Below are positions 27,616-38,462 of a DNA stretch of 60,136 bases, piece after piece. Location: contig NZ_VZOW01000034.1 in the NCBI RefSeq assembly GCF_008801835.1, forward strand, positions 1 to 60,136. The letters are read 5' to 3'. The position numbers were made by a program, and so were the translations under genes. This DNA comes from Cupriavidus pauculus. GTDB lineage: Bacteria > Pseudomonadota > Gammaproteobacteria > Burkholderiales > Burkholderiaceae. Under the pieces are notes generated by a model. The model made no database searches and had not been told where the DNA came from. It worked only from the letters and a program-made list of their open reading frames with translations. Numbering within the stretch: position 1 is the first letter of the stretch; every line of letters starts with the position of its first letter.

Positions 27616-29946
27616 TCAAATCCGCAGTGGATCGATTTCCAGCTGCCAGCGCACGCCTTTCGCGTGCCGGCCCGCCGCATCGAAAGTTTGGACCCACTCA
27701 CTAACAAACCGTTGCAGCACGGGGCGCGAGCCGGCTTCCACCAACATTTGCGCGCGCTCCTTGTTGAATAGTCGGACCATCGACATCGGCACCGGATCAT
27801 GCAGTTGCACCTCCGGCGCCATCGCGCAGGCGTCGGCCTGGTCGCGGACCGCCTGCAGAAACGCCAGCGCCCGTTCCAGTTGCGCATGTTCGGCGGTCAC
27901 CAGTACCTGGTAGGCGAACGGGGGCAACCCGGCCTGACGGCGTTCGCGCAACTGGCTTGCCGCAAAACCATCATAGTCATGGCGCGCCAGTGCCTGCAAC
28001 GCGGGCGCATCCGGATAACGGGTCTGGATCAGTACCTCACCGCCCAGACCGGCCCGGCCGGCGCGGCCGGACACCTGCATCAGCGACGCGAACAAATGCT
28101 CGGCGGCGCGGAAGTCATGGCTGAACATGGCTGCATCCGGATGAACGATGCCAACCAGCGTGACGCGCTGGAAGTCGTGTCCCTTGGCCACCATTTGCGT
28201 GCCGACGAGAATGTCGACCTCACCGGCGTGCACTTCGTCGAACATCGCCTGGGCGCTGCCCTTGCGCCGAGTCGAGTCGGCGTCGATACGCGCGATGCGA
28301 GCCTGTGGAAAACGTGTGGATAACGCTTCCTCGATGCGCTGCGTGCCGCGCCCCAAGGGCGCGATATCGACGTTGCCGCAGTCGGGACAATGATGCGGGA
28401 CCGGCGACTCCAGCCCGCAGTGATGGCAGCGCAGGCGCCGCTCCGGCCGGTGCAGCACCATATAGGCCGAACAGCGCGGGCATCCCGACAGCCATCCGCA
28501 GCTGTCGCACGCCAGCACCGGGGCGTATCCGCGCCGATTCAGGAACAACAGGCTTTGCTCACCGCGTTCGAGCCGCTGCGCCAGGGCGTCTAGCAGCGGT
28601 TGGGACAGCCCTTCATAGAGCGCGCGTTGACGTTGGCGCTCGTGATTGAGATCGATCAGCCGCACGGTGGGCAGCGTTGCATCGGCCTGAGCGCGTTCGC
28701 GCAATACGAGCTTGCGGTACGCGCCCTGCTCGGCCCGATGCCACGTCTCCATCGACGGCGTGGCCGAGCCCAGCACAATCGGCACCTTCAACTGGTTGGC
28801 GCGCCATACGGCGAGATCGCGCGCGGAGTAACGCAACCCTTCCTGCTGTTTGTAGGACGTATCGTGCTCTTCGTCGACCACGATCAGCCTGAGATTAGGC
28901 ATCGACGCCATGATCGCCATGCGCGTGCCCAGCACGATGCGCGCTTCACCACGATGCGCAGCGAGCCACTGCAGGCTGCGCTCCTGGTCGGCCAGGCCGC
29001 TGTGCAGCACGGCCAGCGGCAGGTGCGGAAAGCGTTCCGCGATACGCGCCTGCAACTGCGGCGTCAGGTTGATTTCGGGGACCAGCATCAGCACTTGCGC
29101 CGACGGCTCCGCCGCGAGGCGCTCGGCGATCGCGTGGAGATACACCTCGGTCTTGCCGCTGCCGGTCACGCCATACAGCAGGAACGCCGCGTAACCGGGC
29201 GCGGCGGCGATGGCCGCCACGGCCTGCCGCTGTTCGTCATGGAGCGGCGGCGCCACCGACGGCGGGCGGCTCGTGTCGACGTCGAGCAACGGGCGATCCG
29301 CGTGCGCGCATTCGACCCAGCCAGCCGATTCCCACTCGGCCAGCCGCGCCGGGGCCGCGGTGCAGATCTCGCGCGCGTCCGACAGGCGTACCCAGTCCTG
29401 CGACGCCGCCAATGCGTCGGCCAACGCCCGCACGGTGCGCGCGCGGCTGGGCGCGGCCTCGAGCAAGGCTTCCGCACTGTCGGGACGCAAGCGGTATTGC
29501 GTGGTCTGCGCGCGCTGGCCCAGGCGGTCCCAGGTGTCAGCCTCGCGCAGCGACGGCGGAAGCGCGGGCAGCATCACTTCGCCAAGGCGGCGGTGGTAAT
29601 AACGCGCGGCGAAGCGTGCCAGGGCGATCCAGTCAGCGTTCAGCGGCGGCAGCCAGCCCGCGCGCCGGGCCACGGGGCGAAGCCGGTCTTCCGGGACATC
29701 CGAAGTGGCTACACGCGCGACCACGACGCCCACCACGGCTCGTTTGCCGAAGGGCACCACGACGAGATCGCCCGGGACTTCGTCGCCCGTAGAGAGATAG
29801 TCGAAACAATCGTCCGCCGGGGTGTCCAGCGCCACGCGGACGATGTGTCCGCCACCCGATGGCGCTTGCGGCTGTTCGTCGCGCCGTTCCGTATACGCCA
29901 CACTTGCGGCCGGCTGATCGTGTGCCGAAAAGCTGTCCGGAGTCAT
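27616..29946 (-). CDS. priA: Primosomal helicase PriA (replication restart)
   Basis: PriA binds stalled forks and reloads the replicative helicase. The 776-residue protein has the N-terminal 3'-end-binding domain (VALDTPADDCFDYLS, VVVPFGKRAVVGVVVA), Walker A GVTGSGKTEVYLHA, the DEEH box (VVDEEHDTSYKQQEG), motif III (LGSATPSMETW), the zinc-binding cysteine set between the helicase lobes (CDSCGWLSGCPRC ... CHHC ... CPDCG) and helicase motifs V/VI (VGTQMVAKGHDF, QVSGRAGRAG). The ATG at 29946 follows GGAG; the frame is open 21 codons further. The C-terminus (RWQLEIDPLRI) is typical. It stands alone; the 500-base gap upstream contains its promoter region. Confidence 0.96.
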   Translation of the reverse strand: MTPDSFSAHDQPAASVAYTERRDEQPQAPSGGGHIVRVALDTPADDCFDYLSTGDEVPGDLVVVPFGKRAVVGVVVARVATSDVPEDRLRPVARRAGWLPPLNADWIALARFAARYYHRRLGEVMLPALPPSLREADTWDRLGQRAQTTQYRLRPDSAEALLEAAPSRARTVRALADALAASQDWVRLSDAREICTAAPARLAEWESAGWVECAHADRPLLDVDTSRPPSVAPPLHDEQRQAVAAIAAAPGYAAFLLYGVTGSGKTEVYLHAIAERLAAEPSAQVLMLVPEINLTPQLQARIAERFPHLPLAVLHSGLADQERSLQWLAAHRGEARIVLGTRMAIMASMPNLRLIVVDEEHDTSYKQQEGLRYSARDLAVWRANQLKVPIVLGSATPSMETWHRAEQGAYRKLVLRERAQADATLPTVRLIDLNHERQRQRALYEGLSQPLLDALAQRLERGEQSLLFLNRRGYAPVLACDSCGWLSGCPRCSAYMVLHRPERRLRCHHCGLESPVPHHCPDCGNVDIAPLGRGTQRIEEALSTRFPQARIARIDADSTRRKGSAQAMFDEVHAGEVDILVGTQMVAKGHDFQRVTLVGIVHPDAAMFSHDFRAAEHLFASLMQVSGRAGRAGLGGEVLIQTRYPDAPALQALARHDYDGFAASQLRERRQAGLPPFAYQVLVTAEHAQLERALAFLQAVRDQADACAMAPEVQLHDPVPMSMVRLFNKERAQMLVEAGSRPVLQRFVSEWVQTFDAAGRHAKGVRWQLEIDPLRI
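28315..28323 (-). other. DnaA-box 9-mer inside priA
   Basis: The plus-strand TGTGGATAA is the reverse complement of the perfect DnaA box TTATCCACA. It is in the priA coding sequence; a near match (TGTGGAAAA) lies 11 bases to the left. Function is not shown. Confidence 0.4.
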
Positions 29947-30447
29947 GCCTTCACTCCAGCTTGGTGCAGCGACGGAGCGCCATCGTTGTGCATGCGCAGC
30001 AAGGCACATCGGGGCGGCGAGGTCTGTGTGCGGCGCAACATCAACTTAAAGTAAAACTTCAAATGTGACCCTAAGTCGATGATCCATGGATGCTTTTCCA
30101 CCTGATCGGTCCGGCCTGTGGATAACTTTGTTGAAAAGTCGCACCAACTTCCCGCCAAGGCGCACGAAATAAGGCTTTCATCGACCTTGCAACATCGCTT
30201 GAAGAAGATTCAAAGCCTTACAAATCAAGGATTTGCACAGATCCCCCAAGTGAGTTAAGGGGTAACCCGCTCGTGCAGTGCCGCAAACCTATCGGTGTGC
30301 ATAAGTCAAGCCTTGACAGCAAACGCCCGGCACCTTTTTGGCGAAAAATCGATAAATAGTTTACTTGACAGATCCCTGGCAGCGCCTCTCCCGGCACTAT
30401 GGGGCAATCGGCCCGCTCGACGCTGCGCCGCAGGGAAAACAGTCGCT
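29947..30447. promoter_or_regulatory. AT-richer 500-base gap between hemE and priA
   Basis: No coding frame here looks real. The stretch holds a perfect DnaA box (30117-30125, minus TTATCCACA), a dyad GTCAAG-C-CTTGAC (30305-30317) and two copies of CTTGACAG-like sequence (30312-30319, 30364-30371). It must contain the priA promoter, but I could not pick one confidently. No intrinsic terminator for hemE was found. Confidence 0.4.
30117..30125 (-). other. DnaA-box 9-mer upstream of priA
   Basis: A perfect TTATCCACA on the minus strand lies about 170 bases before the priA start in an AT-richer noncoding stretch, so DnaA control of priA is possible. Confidence 0.45.
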
Positions 30448-31557
30448 TCAGACGGTCGCAACAGTTGACACCTGACGCAGCTTGCGGCTATGGCGATGCA
30501 CTTCGTCGACCAGCACCGCAACATTTTCGGGCGGTGTGAATTGGGAGATGCCGTGTCCAAGGTTAAAAATATGACCGTCACTGCCCCCGCCCGCGGCGTA
30601 ACTGTCGAGCACGTTGCGCACCTGTTCGCGGATGGCCGCTTCGGGCGCAAACAGCACGGTCGGATCGATATTGCCCTGGAGCGCCACGCGGCCGCCGGTA
30701 CGGCGTCGCGCCTGCGTGAGGTTCACGGTCCAGTCCAGTCCGATCGCGTCGGGCTCGATCTCGGCAATCTGTTCCAGCCAGATGCCGCCGCCCTTTGTAA
30801 ACACGATGACCGGAATCTGCTCGCCATCATGCGAGCGCTTGAGCCCTTGCAGCACCCGGCGCATGTAATGCAACGAAAACGCCTGGTACATGCCATCGGC
30901 CAGGGCGCCGCCCCATGTGTCGAACACCATGACGGCCTGCGCGCCGGCGTCGATCTGGGCGTTAAGGTATGCCGTGACGGCCTGGGCGTTGATATCGAGG
31001 ATGCGGTGCATCAGGTCCGGCCGGCCATACATCATGGCCTTCACGGTGCGGAAATCGTCCGATCCGCCGCCTTCGACCATGTAGCAGGCAAGCGTCCAGG
31101 GGCTGCCCGAAAAGCCGATCAGCGGCACGCGCTGCTTGCCGCCTTGAACCAAAGCGCGACGGATTTCGCTGACCGCGTCGAACACGTACTGCAGCGACGA
31201 CATGTCAGGCACCGCAAGCTTGGCCACGTCCGCCTCGGTGCGCAGCGGATGCGCGAAGCGCGGACCCTCGCCCTGCGCGAACGACAGGCCCAAGCCCATT
31301 GCGTCGGGCACGGTGAGGATATCGGAGAACAGGATGGCCGCATCGAGCGGGTATCGATCCAGCGGTTGCAGCGTGACCTCGGTGGCATAGGCCGGGTTCT
31401 TGGCCAAGCCCAGGAAACTGCCGGCGCGGGCGCGCGTGGCGTTGTATTCCGGCAGATAACGGCCTGCCTGGCGCATCAGCCACAGCGGCGTGTATTCGGT
31501 AGGTTGCCGGCGCAATGCGCGCAGGAAAGTGTCGTTCTGCAATGCGGTCATGGTCAT
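30448..31557 (-). CDS. hemE: Uroporphyrinogen decarboxylase
   Basis: HemE removes the four acetate carboxyls of uroporphyrinogen III to give coproporphyrinogen III, the substrate of HemN encoded at the left of the window. The 369-residue protein has the N-terminal signature LWLMRQAGRYLPEY with the substrate-contacting arginines, FSDILTVPDAMGLGL with the catalytic aspartate, GFSGSPWTLACYMVEG, MVFDTWGGALA and the C-terminal FNLGHGISQFTPPENV. The start MTMTALQNDTF is conventional, though the ATG two codons later is possible. It is transcribed alone, with about 80 bases to the esterase gene upstream. Confidence 0.97.
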   Translation of the reverse strand: MTMTALQNDTFLRALRRQPTEYTPLWLMRQAGRYLPEYNATRARAGSFLGLAKNPAYATEVTLQPLDRYPLDAAILFSDILTVPDAMGLGLSFAQGEGPRFAHPLRTEADVAKLAVPDMSSLQYVFDAVSEIRRALVQGGKQRVPLIGFSGSPWTLACYMVEGGGSDDFRTVKAMMYGRPDLMHRILDINAQAVTAYLNAQIDAGAQAVMVFDTWGGALADGMYQAFSLHYMRRVLQGLKRSHDGEQIPVIVFTKGGGIWLEQIAEIEPDAIGLDWTVNLTQARRRTGGRVALQGNIDPTVLFAPEAAIREQVRNVLDSYAAGGGSDGHIFNLGHGISQFTPPENVAVLVDEVHRHSRKLRQVSTVATV

Positions 31558-31638
31558 CCTCGTAAGACCGCCATTCTACGGGAACGACGCCTGCTTCCGG
31601 CTAGGCCGGCGTGATAAGCGTCATCCTTGCGGCAGCTT

Positions 31639-32595
31639 TCAAACGTCGTCGAAGCTGTCGACGAAGGCATGCGCTGCGCGGCGCATCCATTCGCGCGCGC
31701 GTGGCGCGTCAGGCTGCAGCCGCGCGAATCCATGCGTCATGCCGCTGGCTTCGATGGTGATGACTGGCGCATCGTGACGCACCAGGAAATCGGCGTAGGC
31801 CAGCCCGTCGTCGCGCAAGACATCGTTGGCCGCCACCATCACGACGCTGGCCGGCGGCCGCCACCGGGGCGGCGTGGCCATCAGATGCACGCGCGGATCC
31901 GCGTGCTCTGCGCCACGGGCAAGTGCCTCGGCGCCGATGTACTGGGTCCAGAACCACGACATTTCGTCCCGGGTCAGGCCTGGCCCATCGGCAAATGCGC
32001 GATAACTTTCCGTGGTGAGCACGGGCGCGGCTACCGGATAGATCAGCAGTTGCGCACGCACGACGTGCTGGCTGGCGGCATCGTTGATGGCTCGTGCCGC
32101 TGTCGCCGCCAGATGCGCCCCGGCACTGTCGCCGGCAACTGCCAAAAAGTCCGGGGCAAATCCAAGTCGCGCGCGGGCGTCGGCAAACCATTGCACGGCC
32201 GCCAATGCATCGTCGGCCGGGGCCGGAAACGCATGTTCCGGCGCGAGGCGGTAGTCGACGCTGGCGACGGCGCATCCGGTATCGGCGGCCAGCAGCGCGG
32301 CGACCGTGTGGTGGGTTCGCGGCGATCCGACCACCCATCCGCCACCGTGGAAATAGACGATCAGGCGCGGCGCGTCGATATTCGACGGGCGAAATAAGCG
32401 CGCGGACAACTGTCCGGCGCCGCCATCGATCAGCAGATCGCTGACTGCAATATTGTCAGGATCGGGCCACTGCGACTGTGCCGCTACATCCTCGAAACGT
32501 GCACGGCGCGCGGGGGCGTCAACCGCCGCGGGCGCGCCGGCGTAGCGCTCGGCCATGCGAAGGTAATAAGCTTGGAGTTGGGGATCGATGGCCAT
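31639..32595 (-). CDS. Alpha/beta hydrolase, hormone-sensitive-lipase family esterase
   Basis: The 318-residue protein has the HSL-family oxyanion-hole motif HGGGWVVGS, the nucleophile elbow GDSAGAHLA (Ser), an aspartate region (VMVAANDVLRDDGLAYADFL) and a final histidine in GMTHGFARL, giving a complete catalytic triad. YRLAPEHAFPAPADDALAAVQW between them is typical of bacterial HSL esterases. It should hydrolyse short-chain esters in the cytoplasm; the natural substrate is unknown. It lies upstream of hemE on the same strand and may be co-transcribed; no terminator separates them. Upstream begins a long AT-rich gap. Confidence 0.92.
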   Translation of the reverse strand: MAIDPQLQAYYLRMAERYAGAPAAVDAPARRARFEDVAAQSQWPDPDNIAVSDLLIDGGAGQLSARLFRPSNIDAPRLIVYFHGGGWVVGSPRTHHTVAALLAADTGCAVASVDYRLAPEHAFPAPADDALAAVQWFADARARLGFAPDFLAVAGDSAGAHLAATAARAINDAASQHVVRAQLLIYPVAAPVLTTESYRAFADGPGLTRDEMSWFWTQYIGAEALARGAEHADPRVHLMATPPRWRPPASVVMVAANDVLRDDGLAYADFLVRHDAPVITIEASGMTHGFARLQPDAPRAREWMRRAAHAFVDSFDDV

Positions 32596-33324
32596 GGCAG
32601 CGCGTCATGTGGAAAGAACGGCCGCCAGTGTAATGGCACCGGAGGCAGGTGTTGGTGCGAAAAAGCGCCACGGCAACCGTTTCGAATCGTAACGCTGAAT
32701 GCGCTAGCGAACACAATTGCCGACGCCGGTTTTATCGCACCCCTCGAAAGAAGGGATTACCAAAGAGCTCGCCAGAAAAAACGTAATGCATTCAGTACGC
32801 TAGCAACAAATTGTCTTAACATTCACCGGCGTAGAGAAATGGGAAAGCGATAGTGAAATCGGTTTCATAATCGGATAAAAGTGTTCAAAACGCCGTCTTC
32901 TGACGCGCCGCACTTTCATCTACTTGCAAACCGATACATTTTGTTACTGCCATCGCCATAAGTTTCCCCCACAATGCATTGACACACCAGCCCTTGGTGT
33001 GGGGCATCCCTGCCGCTAAAGCATTGAATAATAAGGGGATGTGGAAGAAAGCCTGAGCAGTACCTCGATTTTTCCGGATCAGCGGAGTGCAATCCACTGA
33101 TCCGGAATACCAGGAAGACCGATAGCGCGAGGCTTGAGACTCCGAGAACTGGAATCTCGCCGAGATTGCGGAAAGAAAGTTCCGTTGCGCTTGTAAGTGA
33201 TTCCTGGACCGAACCCGTTCCTTCGAATTGACCCCTCGAAGGGATTTTCCCGTCCGCGCGGAGCCTCCCCGGCCCGCGCGCTTTTTTTTGTGGTCCAGGC
33301 TGGGAAATATAGCGCCCGTCCGAA
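32596..33324. other. AT-rich noncoding gap with three strong inverted repeats
   Basis: This 730-base stretch is visibly richer in A and T than its surroundings. I found no convincing gene: the open frames on both strands lack ribosome sites and recognisable protein features. It holds a hairpin CACACCA-GCCCT-TGGTGTG (32983-33001), a long hairpin TTCCGGATCAG ... CTGATCCGGAA (33072-33107, with an inner 3-bp stem) and a palindrome AATCTCG-C-CGAGATT (33153-33167). It could carry a small RNA, the esterase promoter or the remains of foreign DNA. Confidence 0.45.
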
Positions 33325-33354
33325 AAAAAAGGCAGCCGACTGGCTGCCTTTTTT
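33323..33354 (-). terminator. Terminator of the ATP synthase operon
   Basis: A 13-bp stem (33325-33337 with 33342-33354) closes a GACT loop. Eight A on the left give a T run on the minus strand, 47 bases after the atpC stop. The T run on the right makes it bidirectional. Confidence 0.93.
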
Positions 33355-33400
33355 ACTGCTGCGCTCAAAATACAACAGCGCAGTCCCTGCAGTGTCATGC

Positions 33401-33817
33401 TTACTTCTTACGACGCAGGCGGGCGATAGCAGCCAGTTGCGCGGCCGCTACTGCCAGCTCGCTCTGGGCGCGAGCCAGGTCCAGGTCGCCGCTCTGATTC
33501 TGCATCAGTTCCTCTGCGGCGCGCTTGGCTTCCTGAGCCTTGGCTTCGTCCAGGTCCGAACCGCGGATGGCGGTGTCGGCCAACACGGTGACGTGCTGAG
33601 GCTGGATTTCGAGAATGCCGCCGGCCACGAACACAAATTCTTCGCTGCCGTCTTCCTTCTCGATGCGCACTGCACCCGGCTGGATACGGGTGATCAGCGG
33701 CGTGTGGCCGGGCAGAATACCCAGCTCACCCGTCTCGCCCGGCAGCGCCACGAACTTCGCCTGACCGGAGAAGATCGAAGCTTCCGCGCTGACGACGTCT
33801 ACAAGAATGGTTGCCAT
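33401..33817 (-). CDS. atpC: ATP synthase epsilon subunit
   Basis: The 138-residue protein has the N-terminal beta-sandwich (VDVVSAEASIFSGQAKFVALPGETGELGILPGHTPLITRIQPGAVRI) and the C-terminal two-helix domain with DLDEAKAQEAKRAAEELM, which inhibits ATP hydrolysis. It is part of the central stalk of F1. It is the last gene of the operon, about 135 bases after atpD and directly before the operon terminator. AAAGGATC precedes the ATG. Confidence 0.97.
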   Translation of the reverse strand: MATILVDVVSAEASIFSGQAKFVALPGETGELGILPGHTPLITRIQPGAVRIEKEDGSEEFVFVAGGILEIQPQHVTVLADTAIRGSDLDEAKAQEAKRAAEELMQNQSGDLDLARAQSELAVAAAQLAAIARLRRKK

Positions 33818-33952
33818 ATAAGATCCTTTCTCCAGAAAGCGTTTGCTTCCCGATATCAGGAAGCACGTACTCCGCCTTCAGCGCTGGCGCGGCTGCCGCG
33901 GACGTGGAACTGTCCGCGCGCCGCTGCCGTGGGCCAAGGCGGCGAACGCCGC

Positions 33953-35356
33953 TTACTGAAGCTTCTTGGCCTTCTCGAAGGCTTCGTCGATCGAACCCAC
34001 CATGTAGAACGCCTGTTCCGGCAGGTGATCGCATTCGCCGTCCACCAGCATCTTGAAACCACGGATGGTTTCCTTCAGCGGCACGTACTTGCCTGGCGAA
34101 CCCGTGAACACTTCGGCCACGTGGAACGGCTGCGACAGGAAACGCTGGATCTTACGAGCGCGCGACACGGCCAGCTTGTCTTCCGGCGACAGTTCGTCCA
34201 TGCCCAGAATCGCGATGATGTCGCGCAGTTCCTTGTAGCGCTGCAGGGTCTGCTGGACGCGGCGGGCCACTTCGTAGTGTTCCGTGCCAACGACTTGCGG
34301 ATCCAGCTGGCGCGAGGTCGAGTCGAGCGGATCGACGGCGGGGTAGATACCCAGCGCGGCGATGTCACGCGACAGCACGACGGTCGAGTCCAAGTGCAGG
34401 AAGGTGGTGGCCGGCGACGGGTCGGTCAAGTCATCGGCAGGCACGTACACGGCCTGGATCGACGTGATCGAGCCGGTCTTGGTCGACGTGATGCGCTCCT
34501 GCAGCTTGCCCATTTCTTCAGCCAGCGTCGGCTGATAGCCCACGGCCGAAGGCATACGGCCCAGCAGTGCCGACACTTCGGTACCGGCCAGCGTGTAGCG
34601 GTAGATGTTGTCGACGAAGAACAGGATGTCGCGGCCTTCGTCACGGAAACGCTCGGCCATGGTCAGGCCGGTCAGCGCCACGCGCAGACGGTTGCCCGGC
34701 GGCTCGTTCATCTGGCCGAACACCATGGCCACCTTGTCGAGCACGTTCGAGTCCTTCATTTCGTGGTAGAAGTCGTTGCCCTCACGGGTACGCTCGCCCA
34801 CGCCTGCAAACACCGACAAACCGCTGTGCTGCTTGGCGATGTTGTTGATGAGTTCCATCATGTTCACGGTCTTGCCGACGCCGGCGCCACCGAACAGACC
34901 CACCTTGCCGCCCTTGGCGAACGGGCAGACCAGGTCGATCACCTTGATGCCCGTTTCCAGCAGGTCAACCGACGGCGACAGTTCGTCGAACTTCGGGGCC
35001 TTCTGGTGAATCGCGCGCTTTTCGTCCGCGGCGATCGGACCGGCTTCGTCGATCGGGCGACCCAGCACGTCCATGATGCGGCCCAGCGTGCCGTGGCCAA
35101 CCGGCACCGAGATGGGGGCGCCGGTGCTCTTCACTGCCATGCCGCGGCGCAGGCCATCCGACGAACCCAGCGCAATGGTACGCACCACGCCGTCGCCGAG
35201 CTGTTGCTGCACTTCGAAGGTCAGACCCTTCTCGGCAAACGACTTGTCGTTGCCCTCTTCGAGCACGAGCGCGTCGTACACCTTCGGCATTGCGTCGCGC
35301 GGGAACTCGATGTCCACCACGGCGCCAATGCACTGCACAATATTTCCGATACTCAT
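33953..35356 (-). CDS. atpD: ATP synthase beta subunit (catalytic)
   Basis: The 467-residue catalytic subunit of F1 contains Walker A GGAGVGKTVNMMELI, the catalytic-glutamate segment GVGERTREGNDFYHEM, Walker B (ILFFVDNIYRYTLAG, where the usual FR of FVDNIFRFT is replaced by YRY) and the DELSEED-like DELSPEDK near the C-terminus. It binds and interconverts ADP and ATP at three sites. The gene lies 33 bases after atpG and upstream of atpC. Confidence 0.98.
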   Translation of the reverse strand: MSIGNIVQCIGAVVDIEFPRDAMPKVYDALVLEEGNDKSFAEKGLTFEVQQQLGDGVVRTIALGSSDGLRRGMAVKSTGAPISVPVGHGTLGRIMDVLGRPIDEAGPIAADEKRAIHQKAPKFDELSPSVDLLETGIKVIDLVCPFAKGGKVGLFGGAGVGKTVNMMELINNIAKQHSGLSVFAGVGERTREGNDFYHEMKDSNVLDKVAMVFGQMNEPPGNRLRVALTGLTMAERFRDEGRDILFFVDNIYRYTLAGTEVSALLGRMPSAVGYQPTLAEEMGKLQERITSTKTGSITSIQAVYVPADDLTDPSPATTFLHLDSTVVLSRDIAALGIYPAVDPLDSTSRQLDPQVVGTEHYEVARRVQQTLQRYKELRDIIAILGMDELSPEDKLAVSRARKIQRFLSQPFHVAEVFTGSPGKYVPLKETIRGFKMLVDGECDHLPEQAFYMVGSIDEAFEKAKKLQ

Positions 35357-35389
35357 TTCGTATCTCCGATAGCTTGAATTCTTGACGCC

Positions 35390-36265
35390 TTAGACCGCAG
35401 CTGCGCCGCTGACGATTTCCGACAGTTCCTTCGTGATCGCTGCCTGGCGGGTCTTGTTGTAGACCAGCTGCAGTTCGCCAATCACGTTCTTGGCATTGTC
35501 GGAAGCCGCCTTCATGGCCACCATGCGCGCGGATTGTTCCGACGCCATGTTTTCGGCCACGGCCTGGTACACCAGCGCTTCGACGTAGCGGACCAGCAGC
35601 TCTTCCACAACCGTCTGGGCGTCGGGCTCGTAGATGTAATCCCACGAGTAGGCGCGCTTTTCATCTTCGGTCTGGGTCAGCTTGTCGGCCGCCAGCGGCA
35701 GCAGTTGCTCGACCATCGGCTCCTGCTTCATCGTGTTGATGAACTTGGTATATGCCAAGTACACCGCGTCGATTTCGCCGTTGGTAAAGGCGTCCAGCTG
35801 GACCTTGATCGCGCCGATCAGCTTTTCCAGATGCGGGGTATCACCGAGGTGCACCACGTTCGAGACCACCTTGGCGCCGATGCGGCCCAGGAACTGCATG
35901 CCCTTGGTGCCGATGGCGGTGGCTTGCACTTCCACGCCGCGGCCCTGCAGGGTCTTCAGTTCGTTGGTCACCGCACGCAGCACGTTCGTGTTCAGGCCGC
36001 CGCACAGACCCTTGTCGGTCGTCACCACGATCATGCCGGCGCGCTTGATGTCGCGGCCCACCATGAACGGATGCTTGAACTCGGGGTTGGCAGTGGCCAG
36101 ATGCGCTGCGATATTGCGCACTTTTTCGGCGTACGGGCGGGCGTTGCGCATCCGTTCCTGCGCCTTGCGCATCTTGGATGCGGCGACCATCTCCATCGCC
36201 TTGGTGATCTTGCGCGTGTTCTGCACGCTCTTGATCTTGGTTCGAATCTCTTTCGTTCCGGCCAT
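35390..36265 (-). CDS. atpG: ATP synthase gamma subunit (rotor)
   Basis: The 291-residue central-shaft subunit has the N-terminal coiled-coil helix (EIRTKIKSVQNTRKITKAMEMVAASKMRKAQ), the central MIVVTTDKGLCGGLN strand and the C-terminal coiled-coil helix (ASDNAKNVIGELQLVYNKTRQAAITKELSEIVSGAAA) expected for AtpG. I chose the ATG at 36265 (MAGTKEIRTK), preceded by GAGGAAAG; the frame stays open 11 more codons without a ribosome site. It couples ring rotation to catalysis. Confidence 0.98.
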   Translation of the reverse strand: MAGTKEIRTKIKSVQNTRKITKAMEMVAASKMRKAQERMRNARPYAEKVRNIAAHLATANPEFKHPFMVGRDIKRAGMIVVTTDKGLCGGLNTNVLRAVTNELKTLQGRGVEVQATAIGTKGMQFLGRIGAKVVSNVVHLGDTPHLEKLIGAIKVQLDAFTNGEIDAVYLAYTKFINTMKQEPMVEQLLPLAADKLTQTEDEKRAYSWDYIYEPDAQTVVEELLVRYVEALVYQAVAENMASEQSARMVAMKAASDNAKNVIGELQLVYNKTRQAAITKELSEIVSGAAAV

Positions 36266-36336
36266 ATCTTTCCTCTCCATTCGTGCCGCGCCGCCCACCT
36301 TGCGGCGATGACGGCGCGGTCCGTGGAATCACGCGG

Positions 36337-37878
<1,542 letters not shown>

Positions 37879-37917
37879 CACAATGCTCCTAATTCTTCAA
37901 TCCGTCGGCCGTTGCGG

Positions 37918-38460
37918 TCAGGCGGTCAGCGTGGCTTGCATGGCAGCCAGGCGCGCGCGCACGGAGGTGTCGAGCACTTCGTCGCCGACCTTGACGCTTA
38001 CGCCGCCGATCAGCGACGGGTCCACCGCCACCTTTGCGTGCAGCTTGCGACCGAACTTCCGTTCGAGTGCGGCGACCAGTTCGTTCGTCTGCGAATCGTC
38101 CAGCGGGAATGCGCTGGTGATTTCGACGTCGGACGACCCCTCGCGGGCGTTCTTGAGCGCATGGAACTGTTCGGCGATTTCCGGCAACACTGTCAGGCGG
38201 TTGTTTTCCACCAGCAGTGTCACGAAGCGTCGGGCTTCGTCGTTCACCGGACTCTTCAGCACCGAAAGGAACACTTCCTGGAGCTTCTCGCCCGGAACGT
38301 TCGGATCGGTGGCGAGCGCCTGCATGTCGGGGTTGGCGGCTACCTGCCCCATCTCCGACACCAGCTCGGACCATGCACCCAGGTTGCCTGCACCGGCTTC
38401 GCTCGCGACGCGGAACAGCGCCTCGGCGTAGGGACGGGCAATGGTTGCGGTTTCAGCCAT
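37918..38460 (-). CDS. atpH: ATP synthase delta subunit
   Basis: The 180-residue peripheral-stalk subunit has the N-terminal helical domain (TIARPYAEALFRVAS) and the C-terminal signature region (ITSAFPLDDSQTNELVAALERKFGRKLHAKVAVDPSLIGGVSVKVGDEVLDTSV). It links alpha to the b dimer. Its ATG is two bases after the atpF stop, so translation is tightly coupled. Confidence 0.97.
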   Translation of the reverse strand: MAETATIARPYAEALFRVASEAGAGNLGAWSELVSEMGQVAANPDMQALATDPNVPGEKLQEVFLSVLKSPVNDEARRFVTLLVENNRLTVLPEIAEQFHALKNAREGSSDVEITSAFPLDDSQTNELVAALERKFGRKLHAKVAVDPSLIGGVSVKVGDEVLDTSVRARLAAMQATLTA

Positions 38461-38462
38461 GA

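Noticed and set aside
30061..30447. Possible replication origin in the priA-hemE gap
   Set aside because: Only one perfect DnaA box, no clear AT-rich unwinding repeats, and the usual dnaA/rpmH neighbours are absent.
32885..33398. Overlapping minus-strand frames of 70 and 160 codons in the AT-rich gap
   Set aside because: No ribosome sites and no recognisable protein features; the longer frame runs through the atp terminator.
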